A stretch of 64,000 bases of DNA from Rana temporaria (Eukaryota; Chordata; Amphibia; Anura; Ranidae), in assembly GCF_905171775.1 (NCBI RefSeq), contig NC_053489.1, forward strand, positions 152,499,642-152,563,641, in the 5' to 3' direction. Position 1 is the first letter of the stretch, and each line of letters starts with the position of its first letter. This document shows positions 48,064-57,481 of the stretch, piece after piece. The notes beneath the pieces were generated by a model that saw only the letters and a list, made by a program, of their open reading frames with translations, searched no databases and was not told the DNA's origin. The translations under genes and the position numbers were made by a program.

Positions 48064-49331
48064 TTAACCACTTCCCGCCCGGCCTATGGCCGATTTACGT
48101 CCGGGAAGTGGTTATGAAATCCTGACAGGACGTTCCAGAACGTCCTGCAGGATTTCATGCCGCGCGCGCCCGTGGGGGCGCGCATCGCGGCGATCGGTGA
48201 TGCGGGGTGTCAGTCTGACACCCTGCATCTCCGATCTCGGTAAAGAGCCTCCGGCGGAGACTCTTTACCACGTGATCAGCCGTGTCCAACCACGGCTGAT
48301 CACGATGTAAACAGGAAGAGCCGCCGATGGCTCTTCCTCCTCGCGTCTGACAGACGCGAGTAGAGGATAGCCGATCGGCGGCTCTCCTGACAGGGGGGGT
48401 TCGCGCTGATTGGTTATCAGCGCAGCCCCCCCTCGGATCGCCACCCTGGACCACCAGGGATGCCCACCCTGGACCACCAGGGTGGGCAAAAAAAAAACAG
48501 AAAAAAAAAAAAGTTTAAAAAAAAAAAAAAAAAAAAAAAGCATAAAGAAAAAAGATGCCAGTCAGTGCCCACAAATGGGCACTGACTGGCAACAATCAGT
48601 GCTGCCACCCCAGTGTCCATCAGCGCCACCCCAGTGTCCATCAGCGCCACCCCAGTGTCCATCAGCGCCACCCCACAGTGCCCATCCATGCCCAGTGCCC
48701 ACCTAGCAGTGCCCATCTGTGCCACCCATAAGTATACATCAGTGCCGCCCATGAGTGCCCATCTGTGCCGCCTATGTGTGCCCATCAGTGCCGCCTATGT
48801 GTGCCCATCAGTGCTGCCTATGTGTGCCCATCAGTGCCGCCTATGTGTGCCCATCAGTGCCGCCTGTGTGCCCATCAGTGCCGCCTATGTGTGCCCATCA
48901 GTGCCGCCTATGTGTGCCCATCAGTGTCGCATACCAGCGCCGCCAATCAGTGCCACCTCATCTGTGCCCGTCAGTACTACCTCATCGATGTCCATCAGTG
49001 CCATCTCATCGGTGCCCATTAGTGCCGCCATATCAGTGCCCGTAATTGAAAGAGAAAACGTATTTACAAAAAAATTAACAGAAAAAAATAAAAACGTATT
49101 TTTTTTTCCAAATTTTCAGCCTTTTTTTAGTTGTTGCGCAAAAAAAAAAATCGCAGAGGTGATCAAATACCACCAAAAGAAAGCTCTATTTGTGGGAAAA
49201 AAAGGACGCCAATTTTGTTTGGGTACAGTGTAGCATGACCGCGCAATTGCCATTCAAAGTGCGACAGTGCTGAAAGCTGAAAATTGGCTTGGGCGGGAAG
49301 CTGCGTAAGTACCTGGTATGGAAGTGGTTAA
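48064..49331. mobile_element. TTAA-flanked element with minisatellite, copy 3
   Basis: TTAA at 48064-48067 and 49328-49331; ends CCACTTCCCG and GGAAGTGG. A subterminal palindrome CCACTTCCCGCCCGG ... CCGGGAAGTGG lies at 48068-48110. The middle carries a minisatellite and poly(A) tracts. Confidence 0.8.
48600..48950. repeat. Minisatellite (CAGTGCCGCCTATGTGTGCC units)
   Basis: First three 22-bp units of GTGTCCATCAGCGCCACCCC (48611-48675), then about seven 22-24-bp units of CAGTGCCGCCTATGTGTGCC. Because the unit is near a multiple of three minus one, all frames stay open and give artefactual 85- to 206-aa frames rich in CVPISAAY repeats. Confidence 0.85.
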
Positions 49332-49727
49332 GATCCACTGCCGCAAGTTTGAGAGGCTAGTGGGTAATTCACAACCCACTTACCTCCAAACTTGCGGCGG
49401 CGGATCGTAAAACCCCCGGCGGAATTCAAATTCCGCAGCTAGGGGGAGTGTACTATTTAAATCAGGCGTGTCCCCGCTCCGATTTAAATGAGCATGCGCC
49501 GTCCGCGAAATTTCCCGGCGTGCATTGCTCCCACTGACGTCGCTAGGACGTCAGTGGTTTCGGCGTGATCGTAACTTGCGGCGCGCGGATTTCTGAATCG
49601 GCGTACGCAAACAACGTAAAAAAAACAAAAATCGACGCGGGAACGACGGCTATACTTAACATTGGCTGCGCCTCATAGAAGCAGGGGTAAGTATACTCCG
49701 GGAAAACCGCTACGGAAACGTCGTAAC

Positions 49728-50080
49728 CAGGGCCGATCCTAGGCAGGGTGCACAAGGTGCATTGCACCCAGGAGCCTGCAGAGGTGGGGGCGCCGAACAT
49801 CTAACAGACTCTCTGACAGAAGCCCTTTCTGTGTCCCTCACAGAGGCCCCCCTCCAGGTCCCAATAAAGTTCTCTGCTTCTCTTCCTGTATTTTGGTTAT
49901 TGTTAAGAGATCATGTAAGGATCCCAGGGTAATGAAGACTTCGTGGGGGAGCATCTCTGTGGTTGAGTCTTTGCCTTAGAAACATTTGTAAATGGGAGGA
50001 GTTAGTAAAATGACGACGCCCATGTGGAGCGCCAGAAATATTTCTGCACCCAGGTGCCTGTGACCCTAGGATCGGCCCTG
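49728..50080. mobile_element. hAT-type MITE (CAGGGCCGATCCTAG family)
   Basis: Ends CAGGGCCGATCCTAGG and CCTAGGATCGGCCCTG are perfect; exact 8-bp duplication GTCGTAAC (49720-49727, 50081-50088). A nearly complementary inner part (AGGTGCATTGCACCCAGG / CTGCACCCAGGTGC) is also present. Confidence 0.95.
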
Positions 50081-50373
50081 GTCGTAACAACACTGCGTCG
50101 GGTCCGCGTACGTTCGTGAATTGCCGTATCCCGCTGATTTACATATTTCTCAGTGTAAATCAGCGAGAACGCCCCCCGCGGCCATTTTTTAATTGTAGTT
50201 AAGATCCGATGGTGTAACACAGTTACACCTGTCGGATCTTAGGCATATCTATGCGTAACTGATTCTGTGAATCAGTCGCATAGATACGACCGGCCTAAGT
50301 CAGAGATACGACGGCGTATCAGGAGATACACCGTCGTATCTCTCTCTGAATCTGGCCCATTATGTTCACTGAG

Positions 50374-50860
50374 GCCTGGTACACACGATAGAATCCATCC
50401 GCTTGAATTTATCCGCGGATCGATTTCAGCGGATCGGCGTATTTATCTGTTGGTCCGCTGGCGTGTACACACCAGCGGATAAAAATCCCCTCGGACCAGA
50501 ACGTGTTCAACGTAAACCACGTAAGACGTCACTATAAAGGGGAAGACCAAAGTCAACGGCGCCGCCCTCTGTTCCGCTTTTACTAGTTCCGTGTTACCGC
50601 GTGCTAGTGAAGGTTTGGTTAGAGCCGATTCGCGCTTTTCAGTCTCCGCGTTTTAATAGGTTGTATTCTCGGGTTCAGTGCGTGTGCTTGTGGGATCGTA
50701 GTTGGCAATCAGATACCGGCTTGCAGCTCGTTTCTGCGTTTGCAGTGCCGTACTGTGCGCTGGTATCTGTTTGTCGCGCGTTCTTTGCAGGTTGTGCTGG
50801 ATTTGCGAGTGCTTTCTGTTGGAGTGTGTTCTTGACTGACCAGCCGGCCGGTTTGAAGCC
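50374..50860 (+). promoter_or_regulatory. Left end and 5' leader of the transposase gene
   Basis: Holds repeated GCGGAT(C/A) motifs (about 50413-50480) that probably serve as subterminal protein-binding sites, a CACTATAAAGGGG TATA-like sequence at 50529-50540, and a GC-rich leader before the ATG at 50861. The 87-aa frame at 50601-50864 overlaps the start and is not accepted as a gene. The TATA reading is inference. Confidence 0.5.
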
Positions 50861-52579
50861 ATGATGGAGCAGCAGCGTCGATTCTCGCGAATTGGTGCTG
50901 GTTATGGGATTGCTTATGGCCATGTCCAGCGAACCAGTTGTTTGGCCAGGAACAGTGGGAGGAGGCGTTTCTGGGCCAAGAATTGGTTGCGCCAGCGTGA
51001 CCAGTTTTCTCATATACCTCTGCTTAGGGAACTCCAGGAGAATAATCCTGATGACTTTAGGAATTTTCTCCGCATGACGGACCCCGTATTCACCCGTCTG
51101 CTGGATCTTCTGTCCCCCTATATCACGAGGCAGGACACTGTGATGCGCCAAGCCATCACGGCCGAGCAGAGGCTTATTGCCACGTTGCGGTACCTGGCGA
51201 CTGGGAAGAGCCTGCAGGACCTCAAGTTCTCGACAGGCATCTCTCCCCAGTCGCTTGGGGTCATCATACCGGAGACGTGTACTGCCATCATCAGAGTTCT
51301 GCAGGAGGAGTATCTTAAGGTAAGTTTCCTCATTTTAACATCACAATGTTTGATTTTTAAATGTGTGCGAAAGTCTAATCTTTTTTTCTTCCCTAATAAC
51401 CATGAGATTGTAATCTGCTGTGTGTTGGATGTTCCCTTTTCTCCCCATGCATGTTGTTAACCTTTCCATGTTCATCTTTTTGGCCTACCTGCATATTTTA
51501 TCCTTACCCACCATAAACCTGTCCAGCATGCTATCCTAGGCCCAAACACACCTAGCCAATTTATAGTTGATTTTTTGGCTAATCCATTGTAGTTCTGCCC
51601 CCCCCCCCCCCCCCCCCCCGAAAATTGTTTCTTGCTCTATCATCAGAGGGATGTGGAGTCTGATAATTAAGTGTGCCTTTTTACAGAAATACTCACTTCA
51701 CAATGCTTGTAGGAAATGTGAATCCTGTTGTTGATGTTGCACAATGATGGTTTTTGTATTTTGTTTGCAATGTTTATCTGACAAAGTACTAATATTTTTT
51801 TTTGTTTGTCCCCACAGCTACCCTACACACCACAGGAATGGCAGTCTGTGGCTTCCCAATTTGCCCAGCGTTGTGATTTTCCGAACTGCGGTGGAGCAAT
51901 AAATGGGAAACACGTCCGCATAGTGCCCCCACCCCACTCGGGGTCCTACTATTATAACTACAAGGGTTTTCATAGTATTGTGTTGATGGAGGTGGTGTCG
52001 GCACAGTATGAGTTTCTATATGTGGACGTGGGGAAGAATGGCCGGCTGTCTGATGGGGGAGTGTTCTCGCGGACAGAATTCTACGATCGTCTACAAACTG
52101 GTGGTCTGGCATTGCCACCAGATGAAGATAATGTGGAAGGACTTCCGTTTGTGTTCCTAGCGGACGAAGCTTTCGGGCTTGGACCTCACCTCATGCGGCC
52201 TTTTCCCCAGAGGACCCTCACCTCAGAGAGGAGGGTGTTCAATTATCGGTTGGCCAGGGCTCGGAGGGTAGTCGAGAATGCCTTTGGGATCCTCTCCAAC
52301 CGGTTCCGCCTGTTCCTGACAGCGATACACTTGGCGGAATATAAATTGAACACCATTGTATTTGCCTGCTGCATTTTGCACAATTTTCTACGCAGGCACT
52401 CCCAGACGTACCTACCCGACAGCGTTTCTGAGGCAAGACTACCCTCAGATACCCTTCCTGGGCTGGACACTGGTCGCGCTGGCTTGGCCACCCAATCAGC
52501 TCGTGAGGTACGCGACAAATATGTTGAGTACTTCATGGGTCGGGGGGCCATTGCTATGCCAGATGATATTTCTTTCTAA
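50861..52579 (+). CDS. HARBI1-like DDE transposase (two exons, 406 aa)
   Basis: Exon 1 is 50861-51319 and exon 2 is 51818-52579, joined in phase 0 by a donor AAG|GTAAGT and an acceptor TTGTCCCCACAG|CTA. The N-terminal half has FRNFLRMTDPVFTRLLDLLS (about 68-87) and a helix-turn-helix ATLRYLATGKSLQDLKFSTG (about 107-126). The C-terminal half is a DDE_Tnp_4-type nuclease: GAINGKHVRI (179-188), YYNYKGFHSIVLM (198-210), DVGKNGRLSDGGVF (223-236), FLADEAFG (266-273) and RRVVENAFGIL (302-312). D269 and E306 are present, but the first Asp of the triad (normally IDGKH) is Asn at 182. The length fits the family (about 350-410 aa). The start is the first of two adjacent ATGs. A poly(A) signal follows at 52615. 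The product would cut and join the element's ends; this copy may be inactive. Confidence 0.9.
51320..51817 (+). other. Transposase intron with poly-C tract
   Basis: A GTAAGT donor, and a CCCCACAG acceptor preceded by a T-rich tract. A run of about 22 C bases lies at 51598-51619, a replication-unstable site. Confidence 0.85.
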
Positions 52580-52614
52580 TTCGGCCCCCAAAAGAAAGAA
52601 ATATTCACATAAAT

Positions 52615-52620
52615 AATAAA
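52615..52620 (+). terminator. Poly(A) signal of the transposase gene
   Basis: AATAAA 36 bases after the stop codon, followed by a TTGTTTGTCATT GT-rich stretch at 52647. Confidence 0.7.
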
Positions 52621-52739
52621 TAATTTGACCATTGGACTTTATACAGTTGTTTGTCATTATTGCTTTTTCTCTTTTTATCTGTCTTCCTGCTTCTCCCCAA
52701 AAATAGTGCAGTTCTAGTGCCAAATGTATGGTTCAGGTT

Positions 52740-53470
52740 TTAGTAAATCAACACAATCGCACATTATTCACTCATCTCCAAACTGGGTATTCAGCATATA
52801 AAGAAAAAAGCCACTAATTTTTAGGATTTTGGCAAAGCTTTTTTATTTTCAGCTTTTTCATTATCCTTTATTTGTATATCTTTTTTCTTAACAAACATGT
52901 CAATATATTTTTTTGGAGATGCGTTTTTTTTATTTTTTGTTTACAAATTTTTTTAATTTTTTTTATTTTTTTGGTCCCAAAAATATTTTTACTAGTATTT
53001 TTGGTTCACAAACAATGTAGTACAATTGTACCATTTTTCACACATTTTTTTTTTAAAAATGTAGACTTCACCAAATTTTTCTTTGGTCTTATTTTTTTTT
53101 TGTTTTTTCTATCAAATTTTGTTGGTGATTTGTTAGCTCGTTATTTTTAATATAATATATTTTTTTTATTTTTGGGTAAAATATCCAAAAAAAATTAGTA
53201 TCGATTTGATCCAAAATTAAAAAATATTTTTTTTATTTTTTATTTTACAATAGAGCTAAAAAAAGTTGGATCTATGTGTTACCAAATATATTTTTTGGAT
53301 TTTTTATGGTTTTTTTTTATTTTTATTTTTTATATTTTTTTGGGGTTTTTCTGGCTTTTTGATTGTAAGCCAATTTTTAAGGCAAAAAGTATAAAATTTA
53401 AGCGAAAGTTCAAAGACAAATGTGTCACTTTTACATTCACAATAACAGTCATGGTGTGAGTTCACACCGG
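52740..53470. other. T-rich spacer between convergent genes
   Basis: Very T-rich on the plus strand (A-rich on the minus), with many TTTATT motifs that would act as poly(A) signals for the minus-strand SANT gene. The 92- and 61-aa frames here are low-complexity Phe-rich artefacts. Confidence 0.6.
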
Positions 53471-53474
53471 AACA

Positions 53475-53713
53475 CGCCAAAATTTGAAGATGCACATATT
53501 CAGTGTAATTCGCCAAATGTCAGTTCTTCAACATAGAAACACTATCTGCCATCATGGGTGATCAATGTCTGTGTTTTGTGGGAGCAAACCCTTCCTCGAA
53601 AACTACTTGAGAATCGAGGAGGGGGTTGTACCCACAAAGCACAGCTAATCGATATTCTGTGATGGCAGATAGCACATGTTGACACACTGTGTGTGCATCT
53701 TCAAATTTTGGCG
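53475..53713. repeat. Long hairpin at the 3' end of the SANT gene
   Basis: CGCCAAAATTTGAAGATGCA at 53475 pairs with its inverse at 53694-53713, and CTATCTGCCATCA (53543) pairs with TGATGGCAGATAG (53660). A third pair, TTGTGGG...CAAACC / GGTTGTACCCACAAA, closes the inner stem. The SANT stop codon (53701-53703, minus strand) lies inside the outer stem. Confidence 0.8.
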
Positions 53714-55515
53714 TATTGATGAGTAAAAAATTGAAAATGGGCGGGGGGGGGGTGGTGGTCTTTGACACGGCCCATCATGTCAATGATATTTTTATAGTTT
53801 TGTTCTATAACCAGCATTCTTTGCCGCATATTGTCCAGCTCGGTGCAGCACTCCACAATGACATTTCTCACATTATGTTCCATGAGAACCATCCGTTGCC
53901 GCATATTCTCCATTTCACTGCTGCACTCCATCACTTTCTGGATAATTATTCCAGCACTTGCGCGCGAAAAATGCGGAACAGCATCTTCATCCCCTACAAA
54001 ATGAATAAAAAAAAAAAAAAGGAAATTTTACCGGCCTATCTACATCTAGGGTTGCCACCTCATCCCTTTAAACCAGAACACATATTAATTACACAGGTTC
54101 TGTGGCTGATTAAGGTGGTAATTAAACTCACCTGGTGCCATATCTGCATTACATTAGCCACAGAACATGTGTAATCCATATGTGTTCGGGATTAAAGGGA
54201 TGAGGTGGCAACCCTATCTACATCTGTTTTGCCCGATAAAGCTGGGGTGACACTGACCTGATGGTGTGCGAATTTCCTGCTCCTCCACCACTTCTCCATC
54301 TTCAATAACTCCTCCTTCTTGAACCACTTCCCCCTCATCCTCCACGACTCCTCCTTCTTCTTCTTCCATCAATCCACCATCATCAAATTCACTAAAATCA
54401 TCTTCTTCAAATTCATCTTCATCCTCCACAACTACCAAATTTAAAATGACTCCATCCTCCTCTCTTCCTTCCTCCTCTCTTCCTTCCACCTCCTCCTCCA
54501 CATCCTCCTCTCTTCCTTCCTCCTCCTCCTCCACATCCTCCTCTCTTCCTTTCTCCTCCTCCTCCACATCCTCCTCCTCCTCCACATGGCCAGATGGTAG
54601 ATTCCGGGCGTGTCTGGCCCTCTCTGCCTCCTCGAAATGCTGGCGTCTTCTTTCCCCTAAATAACACAAAAACAAAAGGTATACTCATCAGCACACAGAT
54701 ATTGTAGAGCAGAAATCGCACACATTGCTTAGAAGGAAGAGGCTTTAATTTATTTCTTTTTTTGTTATTATCCCCCCCAAACCTACATTTTTGGATGACT
54801 TCTAGGCCAAGCTCTGATTCAGTCCCTTTTTAGCAAAGTGACACACATGGATGTCCCCCCCTTAAAATTTTGGCTCTGAGACCATACAAATTTAAGTGTA
54901 ATATTTTGGGGGAGACACAGGTGCTCTGGATTACAGATATGAAAACACCTGCTTAGTAGCACTGTTTGCATTTCCCATTCTAGGATTCGAATTTTCAAAA
55001 AATATATTTGTACACAATGTTTACAAACAATGTTTTTGGCCAGAGAGGCATGTCCAGGTGTGTTGTTCCTGGGCCAACATTGTATTTGTGAGAAACAATC
55101 TGATGTGAACGAGGTTTCCTATTAACACTCATTGCCCAAGCAAATTTGTTTTACAAAAAACCTTCTATTTCAACATGTGTTCAGAAGTACAACCAGGCCA
55201 AGGATACAGATGTAGAAATGTACCTGACCAAACATTAACTAATAAAATTGTCCCCCCCCCCCCCCCCCACAAACAAATACATAACTTACTTTTCTTGAGG
55301 ATTTTTTTTATTTTCTTTAACTGATGTGGCTCCCGGAGTTTCAAGTCGGACCACCGCTTCCGTAGCTGCTCTTTGGACCTGGTGACACCGAACATCCTCT
55401 GCATTCTCCTTGCCACCTTGTCCATAATTTTCCCCTTCCTGCGGTTTGGGGTCTTGTATGGGCCATATTGCCCATCATAGTCCTTCCTCCGCATTATTTC
55501 GACCAGCTCCACCAT
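53701..55515 (-). CDS. Myb/SANT-like DNA-binding protein of the transposon (three exons, 305 aa)
   Basis: Minus-strand exons 55515-55290, 54656-54258 and 53993-53701 add to 918 nt, an exact frame. Junctions: AAGAAAA|GTAAGT to TATTTAG|GGG, and CATCAG|GTCAGT to TTTTGTAG|GGG, both in phase 1. Residues 1-75 form a Myb/SANT-like fold: MVELVEIMRRKDYDG, RKGKIMDKVARRM, and EQLRKRWSDLKLR, the recognition-helix signature seen in NAIF1-like proteins. Residues of exon 2 are highly acidic (Glu-rich repeats EEDVEEEEEGR). Exon 3 is a Met/Asn/Glu coiled-coil-like tail with two repeats of MRQRM(V/L). Harbinger Myb-like proteins bind the ends and carry the transposase into the nucleus (family knowledge). An in-frame TAA sits immediately before the ATG, and the usual N-terminal F-E-E segment of the domain is missing. 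Confidence 0.8.
54047..54216. mobile_element. hAT MITE nested in SANT intron 2
   Basis: Ends TAGGGTTGCCACCTCATCCC and GGGATGAGGTGGCAACCCTA are perfect; exact 8-bp duplication TCTACATC (54039-54046, 54217-54224). It lies between exons 2 and 3 of the SANT gene and spares both splice sites. Confidence 0.95.
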
Positions 55516-55741
55516 TTAGGCAAAAGCCATATTAGTGGCCTTATAACGTTTTGGCCTGGATCGCGACGTTCCTGCCTCTGTCACTTCACTTGCGGCCTGA
55601 GAGCTCCGTGCACGCTCGTGTGACATCGCCATCTTTCCTTCCCACAGAGATTAGGGGCGTGGAAAAGAGGAAATGTCCCGTCATGGGCGGGGACGAGGGC
55701 AGCGTTTCATGCATACGCGAAGTGTATAGAATGAATAAGAC
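55516..55741. promoter_or_regulatory. Upstream region of the SANT gene
   Basis: GC-richer than its surroundings, with CGTGTGACATCGCC and GGGCGGGGACGAGG (GC-box-like at 55685). It forms the left half of the divergent intergenic region. No TATA box is obvious. Confidence 0.4.
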
Positions 55742-56850
55742 GTGATTACGTAGGTTACGCAGAGATTATTCGCTCGTTTTACAGAAGTTACATAGTTAAC
55801 GCCATATTTTTTGAGTTAACATTGATTAGGGGGCATGGCAAAAGGTGACGGAAGCGGCGTGTCACGCACACACGGAGTTTATTAAAGGGAACCTACGTGA
55901 TTACGTTGGTTACGCGGAGATTATTCTAACATTTGACAGAAGTTACATAGTTAACGCCATATTTTTTGAGTTAACATTGATTAGGGGGCATGGCAAAGGT
56001 GACGGAAGCGGCGTGTCACGCACACACAGAGTTTATTAAAGGGAACCTACGTGATTACGTTGGTTATGCGGAGATTATTCTAACATTTGACAGAAGTTAC
56101 ATAGTTAACGCCATATTTTTTGAGTTAACATTGATTAGGGGGCATGGCAAAGGTGACGGAAGCGGCGTGTCACGCACACGCAGAGTTTATTAAAGGGAAC
56201 CTATGTGATTACGTTGGTTACGCGGAGATTATTCTAACATTTGACAGAAGTTACATAGTTAACGCCATATTTTTTGAGTTAACATTGATTAGGGGGCATG
56301 GCAAAGGTGACGGAAGCGGTGTGTCACGCACACGCGGAGTTTATTAAAGGGAACCTACGTGATTACTTTGGTTACGCGGAGATTATTCTAACATTTGACA
56401 GAAGTTATATAGTTAACGCCATATTTTTTGAGTTAACATTGATTAGGGGGCATGGCAAAGGTGACGGAAGCGGCGTGTCACGCACACGCGGAGTTTATTA
56501 AAGGGAACCTACGTGATTACGTTGGTTACGCGGAGATTATTCTAACATTTGACAGAAGTTACATAGTTAACGCCATATTTTTTGAGTTAACATTGATTAG
56601 GGGGCATGGCAAAGGTGACGGAAGCGGCGTGTCATGCACACGCGGAGTTTATTAAAGGGAACCTACGTGATTACGTTGGTTACGCGGAGATTATTCTAAC
56701 ATTTGACAGAAGTTACATAGTTAACGCCATATTTTTTGAGTTAACATTGATTAGGGGGCATGGCAAAGGTGACGGAAGCGGCGTGTCACGCACACGCGGA
56801 GTTTATTAAAGGGAACCTACGTGATTGCGTTGGTTACACGGAGATTATTA
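55742..56850. repeat. 154-bp tandem array, about seven copies
   Basis: GTGATTACG-type landmarks recur at 55742, 55889, 56050, 56204, 56358, 56512, 56666 and 56820; the inner spacing is exactly 154. Each unit reads GGCATGGCAAAGGTGACGG, AGCGGCGTGTCACGCACAC, GTTTATTAAAGGGAACCTA, TTGGTTACGCGGAGATTATT, GACAGAAGTTACATAGTTAA and CCATATTTTTTGAGTTAAC. Inner copies differ by only a few bases, so the array is recently homogenised; the first and last units are more diverged. Each unit gives a 67-aa frame, but 154 is not a multiple of three, so these are not one protein. It lies between the divergent SANT and MADF genes. Confidence 0.95.
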
Positions 56851-57441
56851 CAGCGTGCTTAACGAGGAGCTAGAGAGACTAATAAGGTAAGAAATTACAA
56901 CATGGGATCAGCAGAGGCCTAGAAACTTGAGAGACATGGGATTGGGGTTTTGTCTCTTGTTTGCACCCTTTTAACGCTACTTATGTTTCTTGGGTACCCA
57001 AATGGTATTTTGTTCTCCCAATGCTTTGACACATCACTAAATCTAGATGTTAGGAATGCTCTACCTAATTTTACTTTATGCCAGGTGTATTGTGATCATG
57101 CAAGTATTGTTCTGTGTTGGTTGGCCAGAGGTAATTAGGAAGTGTATTTACATGTCAGGAATGCTGAGGAGCATGCTATGTACACATGAAATAGTGCCTT
57201 GATGAATGGTCAAATTATTAATAATTGGTGATGGTTAGAGATCCCACGTATTTTGATAAATGTAATCAAAAAGGGTCTGCATGTGAACTCATTTTTTGTA
57301 ACAACAATGGGGCAGAGCTGGCCAGCATTTTAGCTGCAGGAGACACTGTGTTTGTATAGTAGCTGATAAATCTGGGGCCAAATATTCTGACAATGTGAAT
57401 GCTGAGCCTTTTTTAACACTTTTTTCTTTTGGTTTTAACAG
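56851..57441 (+). other. Non-coding first exon and intron of the MADF gene
   Basis: AGCTAGAGAGACTAATAAG|GTAAGAAATT gives a strong donor at 56887, and the acceptor TTCTTTTGGTTTTAACAG at 57441 closes the intron. The exon upstream of 56887 lies at the edge of the tandem array, so transcription probably starts within or next to the last unit. Confidence 0.6.
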
Positions 57442-57481
57442 TGTTAATATAGAAAAATTTACCAAGCCCGAACTTCAAAAG

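Larger units (their letters stand above)
48011..50361. mobile_element. MITE of the GGCCCAGATTC superfamily, expanded by two insertions
   Basis: The left end GGGCTAGATTCACATAGATC and right end CTCTCTGAATCTGGCCC enclose a TTAA element (48064-49331) and a hAT MITE (49728-50080). Removing both leaves roughly 720-740 bp, the standard family length. The flanks are AAT and ATT, so its own duplication is not exact. Confidence 0.8.

Noticed and set aside
48600..48950. CRISPR-like regularly spaced repeats
   Set aside because: Units are directly adjacent with no variable spacers, in vertebrate DNA; it is a minisatellite.
48613..49233. 206-aa open frame rich in CVPISAAY repeats
   Set aside because: It is the translation of a minisatellite inside a TTAA element; three overlapping frames are all open, as expected of a short-period repeat.
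50601..50864. 87-aa frame upstream of the transposase
   Set aside because: It lies in the 5' leader, overlaps the transposase start in another frame, and has no recognisable domain. An upstream ORF effect is possible but not supportable.
50675..51151. 158-aa minus-strand frame over transposase exon 1
   Set aside because: Shadow frame antisense to the well-supported transposase coding sequence.
52872..53150. 92-aa Phe/Ile-rich frame resembling membrane segments
   Set aside because: Translation of a T-rich tract; low complexity, no neighbouring coding signals.
55990..56809. Series of identical 67-aa open frames (AKVTEAACHAHAEF...)
   Set aside because: They are one frame per 154-bp tandem unit; the period is not a multiple of three, each is in a different frame, and there is no sign of coding constraint.
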